The translations under genes were made by a program, and so were the position numbers. This document shows positions 1 through 8,827 of a stretch of DNA of 64,000 nt, piece by piece. Location of the stretch: positions 3,108-67,107 of the forward strand of contig NYYZ01000014.1 of NCBI GenBank assembly GCA_002686945.1, in the 5' to 3' direction. How positions within the stretch are numbered: position 1 is the first letter of the stretch; the number at the start of each line of letters is the position of its first letter. The DNA is from Planctomycetota bacterium. GTDB taxonomy: Bacteria; Planctomycetota; UBA1135; GCA-002686595. The notes below the pieces were generated by a model. The model ran no database searches and was not told the origin of the DNA. It worked only from the letters and a program-made list of their open reading frames with translations.

Positions 1-767
1 AACTCCTGCATGCGTTCAAAGCGGCCTTTGCGGACGGGTTCCCAGCCCGTGTCATACCGGCCCCTGTAGCGTTCGATGTCCTCGGGCGGCGCGTGCATGG
101 GCCAGTGCGGAGCGGTGAAGGCCAGATAGAGCACGAAGGGGTCGTCGCTGCGCTGGTTCGATTCGCGCACATAGGAGATCGCACGGTCGCTGAAGGAATC
201 AGAAGTGTAGAAATCCTCCGGGGGTGTGATCGGTCGCCGGCCCTCCATCAAGAGCTTGTCGGGGAGCGGCTTGAAGTGATTGCTGCCGCCCCGGATGATT
301 CCAAAGTAACGCTCGAAGCCGCGGTCCATGGGCCACATGCCGGCAAAGGTGCCCACATGCCACTTGCCCGCCATCAGGGTCCGGTAGCCCGCGCCCGCCA
401 ACACCTCCGCGAAGGTGAGCGAACTGCGGTTCAACTCGCCGCTGTAGCCGGGGTATCCGAGATCCTGTCCTCGCTGACGGCCTTCGCTGGTCATCCAGCC
501 CACGCCGGCCTGTTGCGCGTAGCGTCCCGTCAGCAGCGCGGCGCGCGTCGGACAACAGCGGCCGGTGTTGTAGAACTGGGTGAGGCGTACTCCGTTGGCA
601 GCAAGGCGGTCGAGGTGGGGCGTCGAGATCTCGCCGCCAAAACAGCCGATGTCGCTGAACCCCATGTCGTCGGCCATGATGACGACCAGGTTGGGCCGCG
701 CAGCGGGCTCCTGACCGGAAGCACCGCTCAGGACCGCAAGCGCCAGGGGAAGGATCAGAGTTCGCAT
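1..767 (-). CDS. Arylsulfatase (formylglycine-dependent), 3' end cut by window edge
   Basis: This open frame runs off the left edge, so only the first 255 residues are visible. It is a type I sulfatase of the alkaline phosphatase superfamily, hydrolysing sulfate esters in the periplasm. Residues 1-18 look like a signal peptide (MRTLILPLALAVLSGASG). The metal-binding Asp pair is D33-D34 in MADDMGF. The formylglycine motif CCPTR lies at 71-75, with C71 as the residue to be oxidised, followed by the usual ALLTGRY. A further conserved block, AGKWHVG, follows. It is the last visible gene of a minus-strand run (porin, sulfatase, sulfatase, this gene) and starts 27 bp after the stop of the preceding sulfatase. 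The substrate cannot be read from the sequence. Confidence 0.93.
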   Translation of the reverse strand, partial: MRTLILPLALAVLSGASGQEPAARPNLVVIMADDMGFSDIGCFGGEISTPHLDRLAANGVRLTQFYNTGRCCPTRAALLTGRYAQQAGVGWMTSEGRQRGQDLGYPGYSGELNRSSLTFAEVLAGAGYRTLMAGKWHVGTFAGMWPMDRGFERYFGIIRGGSNHFKPLPDKLLMEGRRPITPPEDFYTSDSFSDRAISYVRESNQRSDDPFVLYLAFTAPHWPMHAPPEDIERYRGRYDTGWEPVRKGRFERMQE

Positions 768-794
768 GGGGCCGCCGTTCAAGATGACCCCGGA

Positions 795-2390
795 CTAGAG
801 GCCAATGTTCTTCGGTGGGTACTTTCTGAATGTACCACCGTGCGCTGTCAGTTTGCCGGCGACGGTTGCAAGCCAGGGACTCAGTCGGTGCCCGACGGTC
901 ATTTCCTCTTTGGGGTCGAGATAGAGATCGAACAACCAGGGGGCAAGTCCGACATCCATGACACTCGCGAGGTCTATGTACTTGTGGGTCGCTTGTGGTA
1001 TGACTACTTTGATATGAGCCTTGAACTGCCGCATGCGGCAGGCCATCAGTTCGGAACCCCACCAGAAGTAGACCGCTTCCCGCTGGGATCGACCGTTGTC
1101 GTGCAGCAGGAATGAGGTCTGATCGATGAAGTCGTAGTAGCGGTCGTCGGGCAGGGTATCGGTCGACACGCCAGCAAGGTTCAGAGCGGTTCCGAACAGA
1201 TCAAGCAGGTCGAAGAGATCATCACTGACCCGGCCGGGGGCGATCATGCCCTTCCAATAGGCGATGCCAGGAACGCGCACGCCACCCTCGAAGGTCGTGC
1301 CCTTGGCGCCCCGAAAGGGGGTGTAGCCAGCGTCCGGCCAGGCGTCCATCTGGGGCCCGTTGTCTGAGGTGAAGAAGATGAGGGTATTCTCGAGGACACC
1401 GGCTTCCTCAAGGGCGGCGCGCAGGGCACCCACATGGAGGTCAACTTCGACTATCGCGTCCTTGTAGGGATACTTGCTTGCGCTGAGACCCGCCAGATCC
1501 GGATTGGCGTAGTTGTCGCAGTGAACTTTCATAAAGCAGTGCTCAAGGAAGAAGGGCTTGTCCTTTGCCGCCAACTCCTTGATCTTCGCGATCGAAAAAT
1601 CTGTCAGTACCTGGTCAGCGCGGCCCATGTCCTCGGTGGACTCGACTGAACTGATCTCCTCGGTACGCCCACCCTTGAACCCGTGAACAAGGTGGTGTCC
1701 GATTCCCAGTCCCTCGAAGGCAGCCATCTTGAGAGGGTCCAGGACAAGTTCAGGATAGCGACGTCCATCGACGCGTTGTGAAATCTCTTTCTGTGCTGGA
1801 TAGTAGCCATAGAATTCGTCGAAGCCCACGTCGTGTGGGCGCATCCCTACGGCTTCTCCCACATGCCACTTGCCGGTGAGGACGGTCGTGTAGCCCGAGT
1901 TTCCCAGCAGGGTGGCCAGGCTGATTTCATCGGCCCAGGGGTTCTTGGTGACTTTGTCACCCGCAAGGATTGGACGGGTCAGGCCTGTGCGGATGGGGAG
2001 CCGTCCGGTCAAGATGGCCGAGCGCGTCGGAGTGCAGGTTTGTTGTGCATAGCACGATGTCAACCTCAGGCCATCATTGGCCAGGGTGTCGAGGTGGGGC
2101 GTTGCTGCTCCAGCTATTTCACCGCCGCCATAGCAGCCAGGGTCCCCATAGCCCATGTCGTCCACCACGATCCAGACGATGTTGGGTCGCTTGCCCGTTT
2201 TCTTGCGCAGGTTTGCAAGCTTCTCTGCCACCTGTGCTTCCTGCTGAGGGCGGGGAATGGATGGTTCCCTGTTGTCCACCTTGCGGACTGAGCGATCGAA
2301 CGATTGACCGAAGCTTGGAGTCAGCAAGCTTGCGGCCAGTAAAACTGATAGAAGAGTGATGGGTTTCATGGTTGTTGTTCGTTGGTTCAT
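795..2390 (-). CDS. Arylsulfatase (secreted, formylglycine-dependent)
   Basis: A 531-residue type I sulfatase. A hydrophobic signal sequence lies in residues 8-29. The Asp pair D77-D78 in VVDDMGY and the motif CTPTR at 119-123 form the metal and formylglycine site, and GKWHVGE supplies the conserved Lys/His block. The ATG at 2390 overlaps the TGA of the upstream sulfatase as ATGA, which supports that start through translational coupling; an internal Met8 at 2369 directly precedes the signal-like stretch and is the alternative. The protein should act in the periplasm on a sulfated sugar or glycan delivered by the OprB-like porin of the same operon. Activity would need a formylglycine-generating enzyme, which is not encoded in this window. 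Confidence 0.95.
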   Translation of the reverse strand: MNQRTTTMKPITLLSVLLAASLLTPSFGQSFDRSVRKVDNREPSIPRPQQEAQVAEKLANLRKKTGKRPNIVWIVVDDMGYGDPGCYGGGEIAGAATPHLDTLANDGLRLTSCYAQQTCTPTRSAILTGRLPIRTGLTRPILAGDKVTKNPWADEISLATLLGNSGYTTVLTGKWHVGEAVGMRPHDVGFDEFYGYYPAQKEISQRVDGRRYPELVLDPLKMAAFEGLGIGHHLVHGFKGGRTEEISSVESTEDMGRADQVLTDFSIAKIKELAAKDKPFFLEHCFMKVHCDNYANPDLAGLSASKYPYKDAIVEVDLHVGALRAALEEAGVLENTLIFFTSDNGPQMDAWPDAGYTPFRGAKGTTFEGGVRVPGIAYWKGMIAPGRVSDDLFDLLDLFGTALNLAGVSTDTLPDDRYYDFIDQTSFLLHDNGRSQREAVYFWWGSELMACRMRQFKAHIKVVIPQATHKYIDLASVMDVGLAPWLFDLYLDPKEEMTVGHRLSPWLATVAGKLTAHGGTFRKYPPKNIGL

Positions 2391-4759
2391 TTGTCTGAAC
2401 TGCTCAGAGCGATGGTGACCTGTTCGATTTTGCCAGTGAACGGGAACGGGGCCCGTTCGAAATAATCGCGGGCAACCGGGGAACCGAGATCGATCCCCAC
2501 GTCGAAGCTCTCGCTTGCATTGAATAGTCCGGGCACGGTCATGCTTGTGGATGTCCTGGCGACCTCGTTTCCATCAATGGACAGAACGATGTCGGCCTCA
2601 GATCCGGGGAACTCGGCCTTGAGGCGGGTATCGACCACGATCGTGTGCTTGCCAGCGGGGACTTTTTCAGCAGACCTTGCAAGGGCTCGATAGATGATCA
2701 TCAGGTTGTATTCAAAGCAAAGATACCCATCGTCCATATAGCAGCTCAGGCCTCCGCCGCTGCCACCTAGGGCATAGAGCACACCATTTGCGTTCTCATC
2801 GAGTTCGGCTTCGATGCGGACCACGTTGCTGTGCTTGCCAACTGGCGGAGCGATCATTTCAGGTACCCGCGTGGTCCGCGAGTCGAAGGTCCAGTTGGTG
2901 TAGGGCGAGCTTATAGCGTCTTCCGGGTGTATGCGCAGCCAGTTGCCTGCGCCGATGGGGAAGGCCTTGTTCTGCTTGGCTTCAGACAGGAACAGTTCCT
3001 TCATCCACTCGAGTTTCTCGGGCTGCTCAAGTGCCAGGTCAGTCGCCTGGGAGAAATCCTTTCGAAGGTCGTAGAGCTCCCACGGGTCTGTTTGCGAGTC
3101 CCATTCCGCGAGGCCTTTCTGCGCGTTCTGCCAGGGGATCAAGGGGCCAAAGGTACAGGCGTACCATCCGCGGGCGTAGATTCCTCGGCTGCCATTGTTG
3201 GCGAAGTACTGGACAGGTTTGTTCTCGGGTGCATCGGCATCAAAAAATGATGCAGCCATGCTGACTCCATCAATGGGTTCCTGCTTGGCTCCGTTGACAA
3301 TCTTTGGATGGGGGATGCTCAGGATGTCGTAGACAGTGGGGGCAATGTCATTGACATGATAGAACTGGGAACGAACTGCTTGATCTGGCTTGATCTTGTC
3401 GGGCCAGGAGACGACCAGCGGGTTTCGGGTGCCACCGAAATGGGAGGCGACGAGTTTTGTGTGCCGGAAGGGGGTGCTTCCTGCCCAGGCCCAGCCGGCG
3501 TGATACATGTTGTCGGTGACATAGGTACCGAGCGCGGGCAGGCCGCCCAGTTCTTCCAAGGCGGCGATTTGCTGTTCGACCGTGTTCGGGATCTGGTTCT
3601 GTGCCAGCAACTCGCTGATGGATCCGTTCTGACCTTCTGCCGAAGAGCCGTTGTCGCCCCAGATGAAGAACATGATGGTGTTCTCTCGCTGGCCCAGTTC
3701 TTCCATGCTGGCAATCAGGCGACCGATTTGCGTGTCAGTGTGTTCGAGGTAGCCCGCAAAGATCTCCATCAGGCGTGATTGGAAGGCGCGCTCGGATTCC
3801 GGGATGCTGTCCCAGGCGGCCATCGATTCAGCACGAGGAGTCAACTGCGTCCCCTCAGGAACAAATCCAAGCTCCTTTTGCCGTGCGAAGATCTCCTCGC
3901 GCAGCACATCCCAGCCCTGGTCGAACTTGCCCTTGTATTTGTCGGACCACTCCTTGGCCACATGGTGTGGTCCGTGCACTGCTCCAGGAGCCCAGTACAT
4001 GAAGAATGGCTTGTCCGGGGCAAGCGAGCGATGTTCGTGCAACCAGTCGATTGCGCGATCCGCCAGCAATTCCGTCAGGTGTGTCGCGTGCGGTGGTTCG
4101 ATGTGCGTGGTGTTCTCGACCAGGCGAGGCTCCCACTGGGAAGTCTCTCCCGCGAGGAACCCATAGAAGTACTCAAACCCGTAGCCAGTGGGCCAGAAAT
4201 CAAAGGGACCCATGGCTGTGGTCTGGTCAGCCGGCGTGTTGTGCCACTTCCCGAAGGCAGAAGTGTTGTAGCCGTACTGCCGCAGCACCTCCGGCAGAGT
4301 TGCGGCGGTCTTGGGGATGATCCCGGTGTAGCCGTCCCAGTCAACCGCGCGCTCCGCAATTGTGCCGGACCCAACCCGTTGGTGATTGCGCCCGGTCAGC
4401 AAGCTCGCGCGGCTCGGGGAACAGATCGATGTGGTATGGAAGCGGTTGTACCTGATGCCCTCTTCCGAAATCTTGTTCAGTGTCGGCGTGTGAGCGAAGC
4501 CGCCGAACGTTTCTGCCGTGCCGAAGCCGCAGTCGTCCATCAGGATAATGACGATGTTGGGCGCGTCCTCAGGCAGCCGATCTGGGACGACCCGGCGCTT
4601 GTGAGTGGAATCCTGCAGGCGTGGTTTGGCAATGCTGGCCGAAGGAACCTGGGGAAAAGGCAGCACGGAACCATCGGCGGCCTGTGCGATGACCTCGTGC
4701 TCCTGGCAACTAGAGCAGAAGAGGGCGAGGGCAAAGCCAATGATGAAGGTCTTGTTCAT
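2387..4759 (-). CDS. Large arylsulfatase with C-terminal accessory region, likely lipoprotein
   Basis: A 790-residue sulfatase of the long type, similar in length to mycobacterial AtsD-like enzymes. The N-terminus is a signal sequence ending in FCSSC, a possible but non-canonical lipobox with C18 as the lipidated residue. The Asp pair D75-D76 (MDDCGFG) and the motif CSPSR at 113-117 define the catalytic core; AFGKWHN gives the conserved Lys/His. From about residue 620 there is a beta-rich C-terminal region typical of this long subgroup (PPVGKHSNVV, GGSGGGLSCY). It starts 24 bp after the porin stop and overlaps the next sulfatase by 4 bp. The sulfatase assignment is secure; the substrate is unknown. 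Confidence 0.95.
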   Translation of the reverse strand: MNKTFIIGFALALFCSSCQEHEVIAQAADGSVLPFPQVPSASIAKPRLQDSTHKRRVVPDRLPEDAPNIVIILMDDCGFGTAETFGGFAHTPTLNKISEEGIRYNRFHTTSICSPSRASLLTGRNHQRVGSGTIAERAVDWDGYTGIIPKTAATLPEVLRQYGYNTSAFGKWHNTPADQTTAMGPFDFWPTGYGFEYFYGFLAGETSQWEPRLVENTTHIEPPHATHLTELLADRAIDWLHEHRSLAPDKPFFMYWAPGAVHGPHHVAKEWSDKYKGKFDQGWDVLREEIFARQKELGFVPEGTQLTPRAESMAAWDSIPESERAFQSRLMEIFAGYLEHTDTQIGRLIASMEELGQRENTIMFFIWGDNGSSAEGQNGSISELLAQNQIPNTVEQQIAALEELGGLPALGTYVTDNMYHAGWAWAGSTPFRHTKLVASHFGGTRNPLVVSWPDKIKPDQAVRSQFYHVNDIAPTVYDILSIPHPKIVNGAKQEPIDGVSMAASFFDADAPENKPVQYFANNGSRGIYARGWYACTFGPLIPWQNAQKGLAEWDSQTDPWELYDLRKDFSQATDLALEQPEKLEWMKELFLSEAKQNKAFPIGAGNWLRIHPEDAISSPYTNWTFDSRTTRVPEMIAPPVGKHSNVVRIEAELDENANGVLYALGGSGGGLSCYMDDGYLCFEYNLMIIYRALARSAEKVPAGKHTIVVDTRLKAEFPGSEADIVLSIDGNEVARTSTSMTVPGLFNASESFDVGIDLGSPVARDYFERAPFPFTGKIEQVTIALSSSDK

Positions 4760-4783
4760 TTCAAGAATCTTGCAGGTAGTGAA

Positions 4784-6133
4784 TCAGAATGAGGTGCGTA
4801 GCCGCACACCGAAGACGGTTGCCGTCTCCACGGTTTCGAGCAGGGGGTCGAGAATCTGAGCGCTCAACGTCAGTCCGACTGAAGGCGTGAGCGCGAAGCT
4901 GTAGTAGGCCTCCCAGCGTTGGCTGGTGTCGTCAACCAGAAACGAGTTCGTCAGGAGGTTTTCGCGAATCTGCGAGCGCGCATATCCGATTCCAAATGTG
5001 TCGTCAGGCCGGCCCGAATGGAGCCCGCGGCCCGCGAGTCCCAAACTCAGCGACCATTCGACGGGGTTGGTGTCCTTGTCGGCCAGACCCGCGCGAGCAA
5101 AGAAACCGGTTCCTCGCAGGTCCGTACGCCCATTGGTGACATCGACCCGTTTTCCGGCGGGTTCATCCACAGAGAGGTACTGCCAGATGTTCCAGAAGGC
5201 ATTCCAGCTCTCGGAGTTGGACGGCACATTGAGGACACCAGCGTCTACGAACTGCCCCTGAATGTCCGTGAAGTCACCGTCGAAGGCATATTGGAAGGCC
5301 AGATTCATGCCGCCCGGGAGAGCATTGAGTTGATACTGGTTGCGAATGGCTGTCGACCAGGTCAGACCCTCGTCGAGTTCATCAAAGCCATTGCTTGTGG
5401 AGGCATCATTGCTGGTGTAGATCGAACTGGTCACGGTGACATCTTCGTTCGGCATCCAGAACATGCCCGCGCCGGGTGCGCTGTAGGGGTTCATGATCGC
5501 AGTGACAGAGGAAGCCAGGAAGGAGTGTGAGAGGAATTGGGTATCACCTCGGCCTCCCGCGAATTCGTTGACGTCGCCGCCCAGAGTGATGATCTTGCCC
5601 AGAAACAGTCCCAGCTGCTTTGACAGGAACTGCGTGTAGCGGAATTCGGTGATGGCCAGCAGCAGATTCTCTTCTCCATCCGTCTGGGGAAAGAAATGTA
5701 CGTCGTTGGCAGCGAGCAGTACGCGGGTGTCGCGATTCACGGAGCCTCCGTGCTTCGATTCGGTGCGGAAGGTGAAGATTGCTCCGGGGAGGACTCCCAT
5801 GCGGTCGAGATCAAAGTTGATAGGGATATCCAACTTGCCCCCATACTCGCTGGACTGATTCGCTCCGCCACTCGCCACGTTCTGGAGCACCTGTGTCCAG
5901 ATGACGTCGTAACGGATGCCGGCTTCAGTCAGTTGATCGCGCCTGCCTCCCCAGTCTCCACTCAGAAAAGCCCGCTCATCAAGTGCTCCACCATGCTTGC
6001 GAAGTGGGAGCAGTCCCTTGCGTTGGGGGGATTGCTCGGTCTGTGGGGGACTTTCGGTGGAGTCCATGACCTTCTCCTGCGCTAGGGCCGGGACAGCAAG
6101 AAGGGGTAGCAGGATCAGAAACGGCGTGGGCAT
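4784..6133 (-). CDS. OprB-family carbohydrate-selective porin
   Basis: A 449-residue outer-membrane beta-barrel protein. Residues 1-18 (MPTPFLILLPLLAVPALA) are a signal peptide. The family signature LSGDWGGRRDQLTEAGI follows near residue 57; it is diagnostic of the OprB porins that pass sugars across the outer membrane. The remainder is rich in alternating aromatic and polar residues and the chain ends in Phe, as outer-membrane barrels usually do. It is the first gene of the minus-strand operon that continues into three sulfatases. By inference it provides entry for the sulfated saccharide or its fragments. Confidence 0.9.
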   Translation of the reverse strand: MPTPFLILLPLLAVPALAQEKVMDSTESPPQTEQSPQRKGLLPLRKHGGALDERAFLSGDWGGRRDQLTEAGIRYDVIWTQVLQNVASGGANQSSEYGGKLDIPINFDLDRMGVLPGAIFTFRTESKHGGSVNRDTRVLLAANDVHFFPQTDGEENLLLAITEFRYTQFLSKQLGLFLGKIITLGGDVNEFAGGRGDTQFLSHSFLASSVTAIMNPYSAPGAGMFWMPNEDVTVTSSIYTSNDASTSNGFDELDEGLTWSTAIRNQYQLNALPGGMNLAFQYAFDGDFTDIQGQFVDAGVLNVPSNSESWNAFWNIWQYLSVDEPAGKRVDVTNGRTDLRGTGFFARAGLADKDTNPVEWSLSLGLAGRGLHSGRPDDTFGIGYARSQIRENLLTNSFLVDDTSQRWEAYYSFALTPSVGLTLSAQILDPLLETVETATVFGVRLRTSF

Positions 6134-6582
6134 TGTTGCTTTCTTGTTGGCGTTCTTGGCAGCGGCTTCGATTGCTGCTGTGCGGGCTCCCGTAGGTTAG
6201 CGATGTGGTCGGGGGGAGGCTGTCGGTTCCATGCACGTCGCATGGATCCGGCGGAATTGGATTGTTGATTTTGATGGAACTCCACCAGACTTGGACCGTC
6301 AACGACTTTGCAATCTCGGTCCAGGATAAGGAGTTCAAAGGGTCTCTAGGCCGAGTCGTCGGTCTGGACCGAGTCTCGTCCTATCATCCTGACCCTTCTC
6401 ATGGGGACGGTGTTCGCCGGCCCCGTCCCGCCCTTTGGGCTGCGTGGCCAATCCCGGTGCGTGGCATTGCCCTGGAAGAGTTGATCTTCGACCTTGGTCT
6501 GAATCCACAGCCTTTCGGCATTCCGACTCCTTGGGAAAGGGAGGCGGCCCCAACTTGAGCAAGAAGTCCTAACGCGGAAGCC
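6134..6582. other. 449-bp intergenic stretch with one copy of a 79-bp repeat
   Basis: This gap lies between the 5' end of the porin operon and the 3' end of the YcjF-like gene. It holds repeat copy A (6247-6325). Short open frames exist on both strands here (for example 6205-6558 plus) but have no recognisable domain, signal peptide or ribosome site, so I do not call a gene. The promoter of the porin operon should lie in the first 100 bp, but I could not identify a convincing -35/-10 pair. Confidence 0.6.
6247..6325 (+). repeat. 79-bp direct repeat, copy A
   Basis: It aligns without gaps to 7627-7705 with 67 of 79 identities. The 3' half contains an inverted repeat, TGGACCG (6292-6298) and CGGTCCA (6317-6323), conserved perfectly in both copies. 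Read on the plus strand from 6247, both copies are open and differ mainly by synonymous or conservative changes (core WTVNDFA), so they could be relics of related coding sequence. The two copies flank the YcjF-like gene in direct orientation. Confidence 0.8.
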
Positions 6583-7578
6583 TTAAGGATTTTCCTGCCG
6601 CAAAATCCCCATGGCCCGATGCACGCCTCCGCGCACGCTCTTCTTGATTCCCTGGGCAGCACCGCGGGCCACGAACGCTCCCACGCTGGAACGTTCCCGA
6701 TCCACGGGTCGGCAAACCGCTTGTGCCCAAAGACCCACTCGCACCAGGAGGGTGGCGCTCACCAGTCCCTGGCCCGCCGCCGCCGCCAGGGATCCGACCT
6801 TGGCTGAGAGAGCATCCGATGCATGCTGGGATAGGTCTGCCCCTAAGGCAGCCACGAACACTTCAAGAAGCAAACGCGAGGTTCCCGCAACCCCCGGCCG
6901 GCCCCCATGGAGCTCTGCCACACGGCGCACCAAACGCAGTGAAAAACCGAGTGTCAACAATCCATCGACCAAGGGCATAGTGAACAGGCTGGAAGCCAGG
7001 CCAAGCCGCAAGGCACTATGGCGAATCTCCCGTTCCACGCGCAAATCGAGTTCAGGCAAGAGACACTCTTCCAGACTACTCCGCAGATGAGCCACGGACT
7101 GCTGGCCCGCGAGGTCTGCACGTGTTGCGGAGAGTGCTTCTGCTAAGGATTCCCCGTGCACACGCTCCAGGTCCGCTAGCCAACGCCGGATGTCCCGCGA
7201 AACCACGGCCGGCTTGAGTCCCTCAGCCACCAAGGCCCTTTTGAGCTTCCCGATGCGCTGCAAACTCAGGTAGCTCCTGGTTTCCCGCCACACCAGCCAA
7301 CCGCCCCCGAGCGCCGCAAGACCAAGGCCCAGCCACGCCAATTCCCTCAAGGGTGAGGCCCACTTGCTCACATTCTGAACCACCACAATCGTCTCTCCAA
7401 GCACAACGGTGAGCAGGAACAGGGCACAGCCAACGGCCAACAGGGGCAGGGGGCGCAGGAGGATTCGGAACCAAGAAGGCATAGGACTGCCCCATTGAAC
7501 CAGTAAAGCACGGGGCTGCCTAGGTATTGGGATCTCAACCGGCGCACTTTCAAAAGGATTCCAACAGGACCCGGACAT
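6583..7578 (-). CDS. YcjF/DUF697-family inner membrane protein
   Basis: A 331-residue protein with two membrane segments near residues 36-68 and 80-97, followed by a charged helical domain. The C-terminal part matches the DUF697/YcjF pattern: a hydrophobic helix with LVDGLLTLGFSLRLVRRVAELHG, then AAAAGQGLVSATLLVRVGL and CRPV. In Proteobacteria YcjF accompanies the GTPase YcjX; no such partner is next to it here. Function is unknown beyond membrane localisation. The first 32 residues are not membrane-like, and Met33 (7482) is a plausible alternative start; neither start has a clear Shine-Dalgarno. The gene stands alone on the minus strand between two copies of a 79-bp repeat. Confidence 0.8.
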   Translation of the reverse strand: MSGSCWNPFESAPVEIPIPRQPRALLVQWGSPMPSWFRILLRPLPLLAVGCALFLLTVVLGETIVVVQNVSKWASPLRELAWLGLGLAALGGGWLVWRETRSYLSLQRIGKLKRALVAEGLKPAVVSRDIRRWLADLERVHGESLAEALSATRADLAGQQSVAHLRSSLEECLLPELDLRVEREIRHSALRLGLASSLFTMPLVDGLLTLGFSLRLVRRVAELHGGRPGVAGTSRLLLEVFVAALGADLSQHASDALSAKVGSLAAAAGQGLVSATLLVRVGLWAQAVCRPVDRERSSVGAFVARGAAQGIKKSVRGGVHRAMGILRQENP

Positions 7579-7626
7579 TCATCCGCCGGGGAAGCCCCAG
7601 GGACAGCCGAGGCGCATCTCCCATCG

Positions 7627-7705
7627 TCCGGCGGAATCCGATTGTTGATGATTGTGGAACTTCAGCTGGCTTGGACCGTCAACGACTTTGCGGTCTCGGT
7701 CCAGG
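7627..7705 (+). repeat. 79-bp direct repeat, copy B
   Basis: It is the partner of 6247-6325, 12 substitutions apart and without indels; the copies are offset by exactly 1380 bp. The internal inverted repeat is TGGACCG (7672-7678) and CGGTCCA (7697-7703). It sits just 5' of the YcjF-like gene on its upstream side, so it could also contain regulatory sequence for that gene. Confidence 0.8.
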
Positions 7706-7817
7706 GGCTGTTCCGGGAGTGATGGGCATCAGAATCAGCCGCTGACCTGCCCTACGAACACTCACGCGAGCTCAAGTCTTGAAGATCAGGTTGTGTCCCG
7801 CCTGCACCCTGACCCTC

Positions 7818-8192
7818 TCAGCGCCGGGCAAGAAGTGCGCTTTGAATCTTGAGCAGCACTGCGTCACCCACTGCCCGCGCTTCCTGTCCCTGGCGCTGGG
7901 AACTGACTCGAAGGACCGAACCGCCGGAGCTGTGTAGCACGCATTCGACGGTTACATCTGCCCCTTGGTAGGTCATGCGGGCCAGGCGGGGGTTGCTGGT
8001 GAAGCTGGCTTGACCACCAGAGAGTTCCTGGAAGACAGTGCGTGTTGCTTGCCAGGCCGTGCCGGGGGCGGCGTTGATCACCGAGCCATAGGTCTTGACC
8101 AGGACCCCTTCACTGGCCTGGGGGTTGCTGCAGGCGAAGAGGCTGGCGCACACCAGCAGGGAGAGGAGTCGTGCCTTGGGGAGTCGCTTCAC
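7818..8192 (-). CDS. Small lipoprotein of unknown function
   Basis: A 124-residue protein with a positively charged N-terminus (MKRLPKAR), a hydrophobic segment and the lipobox LFAC with C21 as the lipidated residue. The mature part is about 100 residues of mixed alpha/beta character containing GTAWQATRTVF and VTVECVLHSSGG. The pattern (ATRTVF helix then several strands) resembles small DUF3568-type lipoproteins, but I cannot confirm the family by eye. It is a single gene; the 207 bp upstream hold no other gene. Confidence 0.75.
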   Translation of the reverse strand: MKRLPKARLLSLLVCASLFACSNPQASEGVLVKTYGSVINAAPGTAWQATRTVFQELSGGQASFTSNPRLARMTYQGADVTVECVLHSSGGSVLRVSSQRQGQEARAVGDAVLLKIQSALLARR

Positions 8193-8395
8193 GGTGGGGG
8201 AGGTTGGGGAAGATGCGGTCCGGGTGATTGAGTTCGCACGCTTGGGGATCTGCCGGGGACGCAGCCTTGCGTCACTGCAGGCCTTGATTCACAGGCGCTC
8301 TCTTCTCGCTTGCAGTATAGGTTGGCCTGACTGGGGTTTTCACCGGAGCATTCCCAGGGAAGTCCCGGGAACAGTCCGGGGAACCAATTACGGGT

Positions 8396-8401
8396 TAGAA
8401 T
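8396..8401 (+). promoter_or_regulatory. TAGAAT -10-like hexamer for the DUF983 gene
   Basis: TAGAAT ends 7 bp before the ATG at 8409, so a transcript starting 6-8 nt downstream would begin at or next to the start codon. No Shine-Dalgarno precedes that ATG. No good -35 was found. The same arrangement recurs before several genes in the window. Confidence 0.5.
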
Positions 8402-8408
8402 GCTGGCC

Positions 8409-8816
8409 ATGTCCAATCCTGAGAGTACAGGGCCCGCCTTTGCTGCTCCCTCCATCCCCGGAGCCATGCGCCGTGCGTTCTTGCGTCGCTGCCCCCGTTG
8501 TGGCCTGGGGGAGTTGCAGGAGTCGCGCTTCAGGCTGCGGACTTCTTGCTCGGTGTGTGGACTCTGTTATCGCAAGGAAGCTGGAGCAATGACCGGACAG
8601 ATGTATCTGACAGCGATCATCACCGAGATCTTTACCGTGCTGCTGGTGTTGGCTGTGTTTTTCCTGACCGACCTGGACACCCTGTCCTCGATCGCCCTGG
8701 GCCTGCCTTTGGTGGTGCTCTTCAGCTATCTGGTATTGCCCATCAGCATGCGCATCTGGGTGGCGGTGGAGTATGTCACCGACCGGGTGGGCGAGGCGGC
8801 GGATCGCTCCCACTGA
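8409..8816 (+). CDS. DUF983-family zinc-ribbon membrane protein
   Basis: A 135-residue protein with the DUF983 layout: an N-terminal ribbon CPRCG...CSVCG (two CxxC pairs about 20 residues apart), then two transmembrane segments (AIITEIFTVLLVLAVFFL and SIALGLPLVVLFSYLVLP). The role of the family is not established. I chose the ATG at 8409 over the in-frame ATG at 8400 because the latter overlaps the TAGAAT promoter-like hexamer. mutM begins 11 bp after its stop, so the two are probably co-transcribed. Confidence 0.85.
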   Translation: MSNPESTGPAFAAPSIPGAMRRAFLRRCPRCGLGELQESRFRLRTSCSVCGLCYRKEAGAMTGQMYLTAIITEIFTVLLVLAVFFLTDLDTLSSIALGLPLVVLFSYLVLPISMRIWVAVEYVTDRVGEAADRSH

Positions 8817-8827
8817 GGGGCCCTACA

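Noticed and set aside
6205-6558. 118-codon plus-strand frame over repeat copy A
   Set aside because: It has no family resemblance outside the repeat, and the second repeat copy is not part of an equivalent frame.
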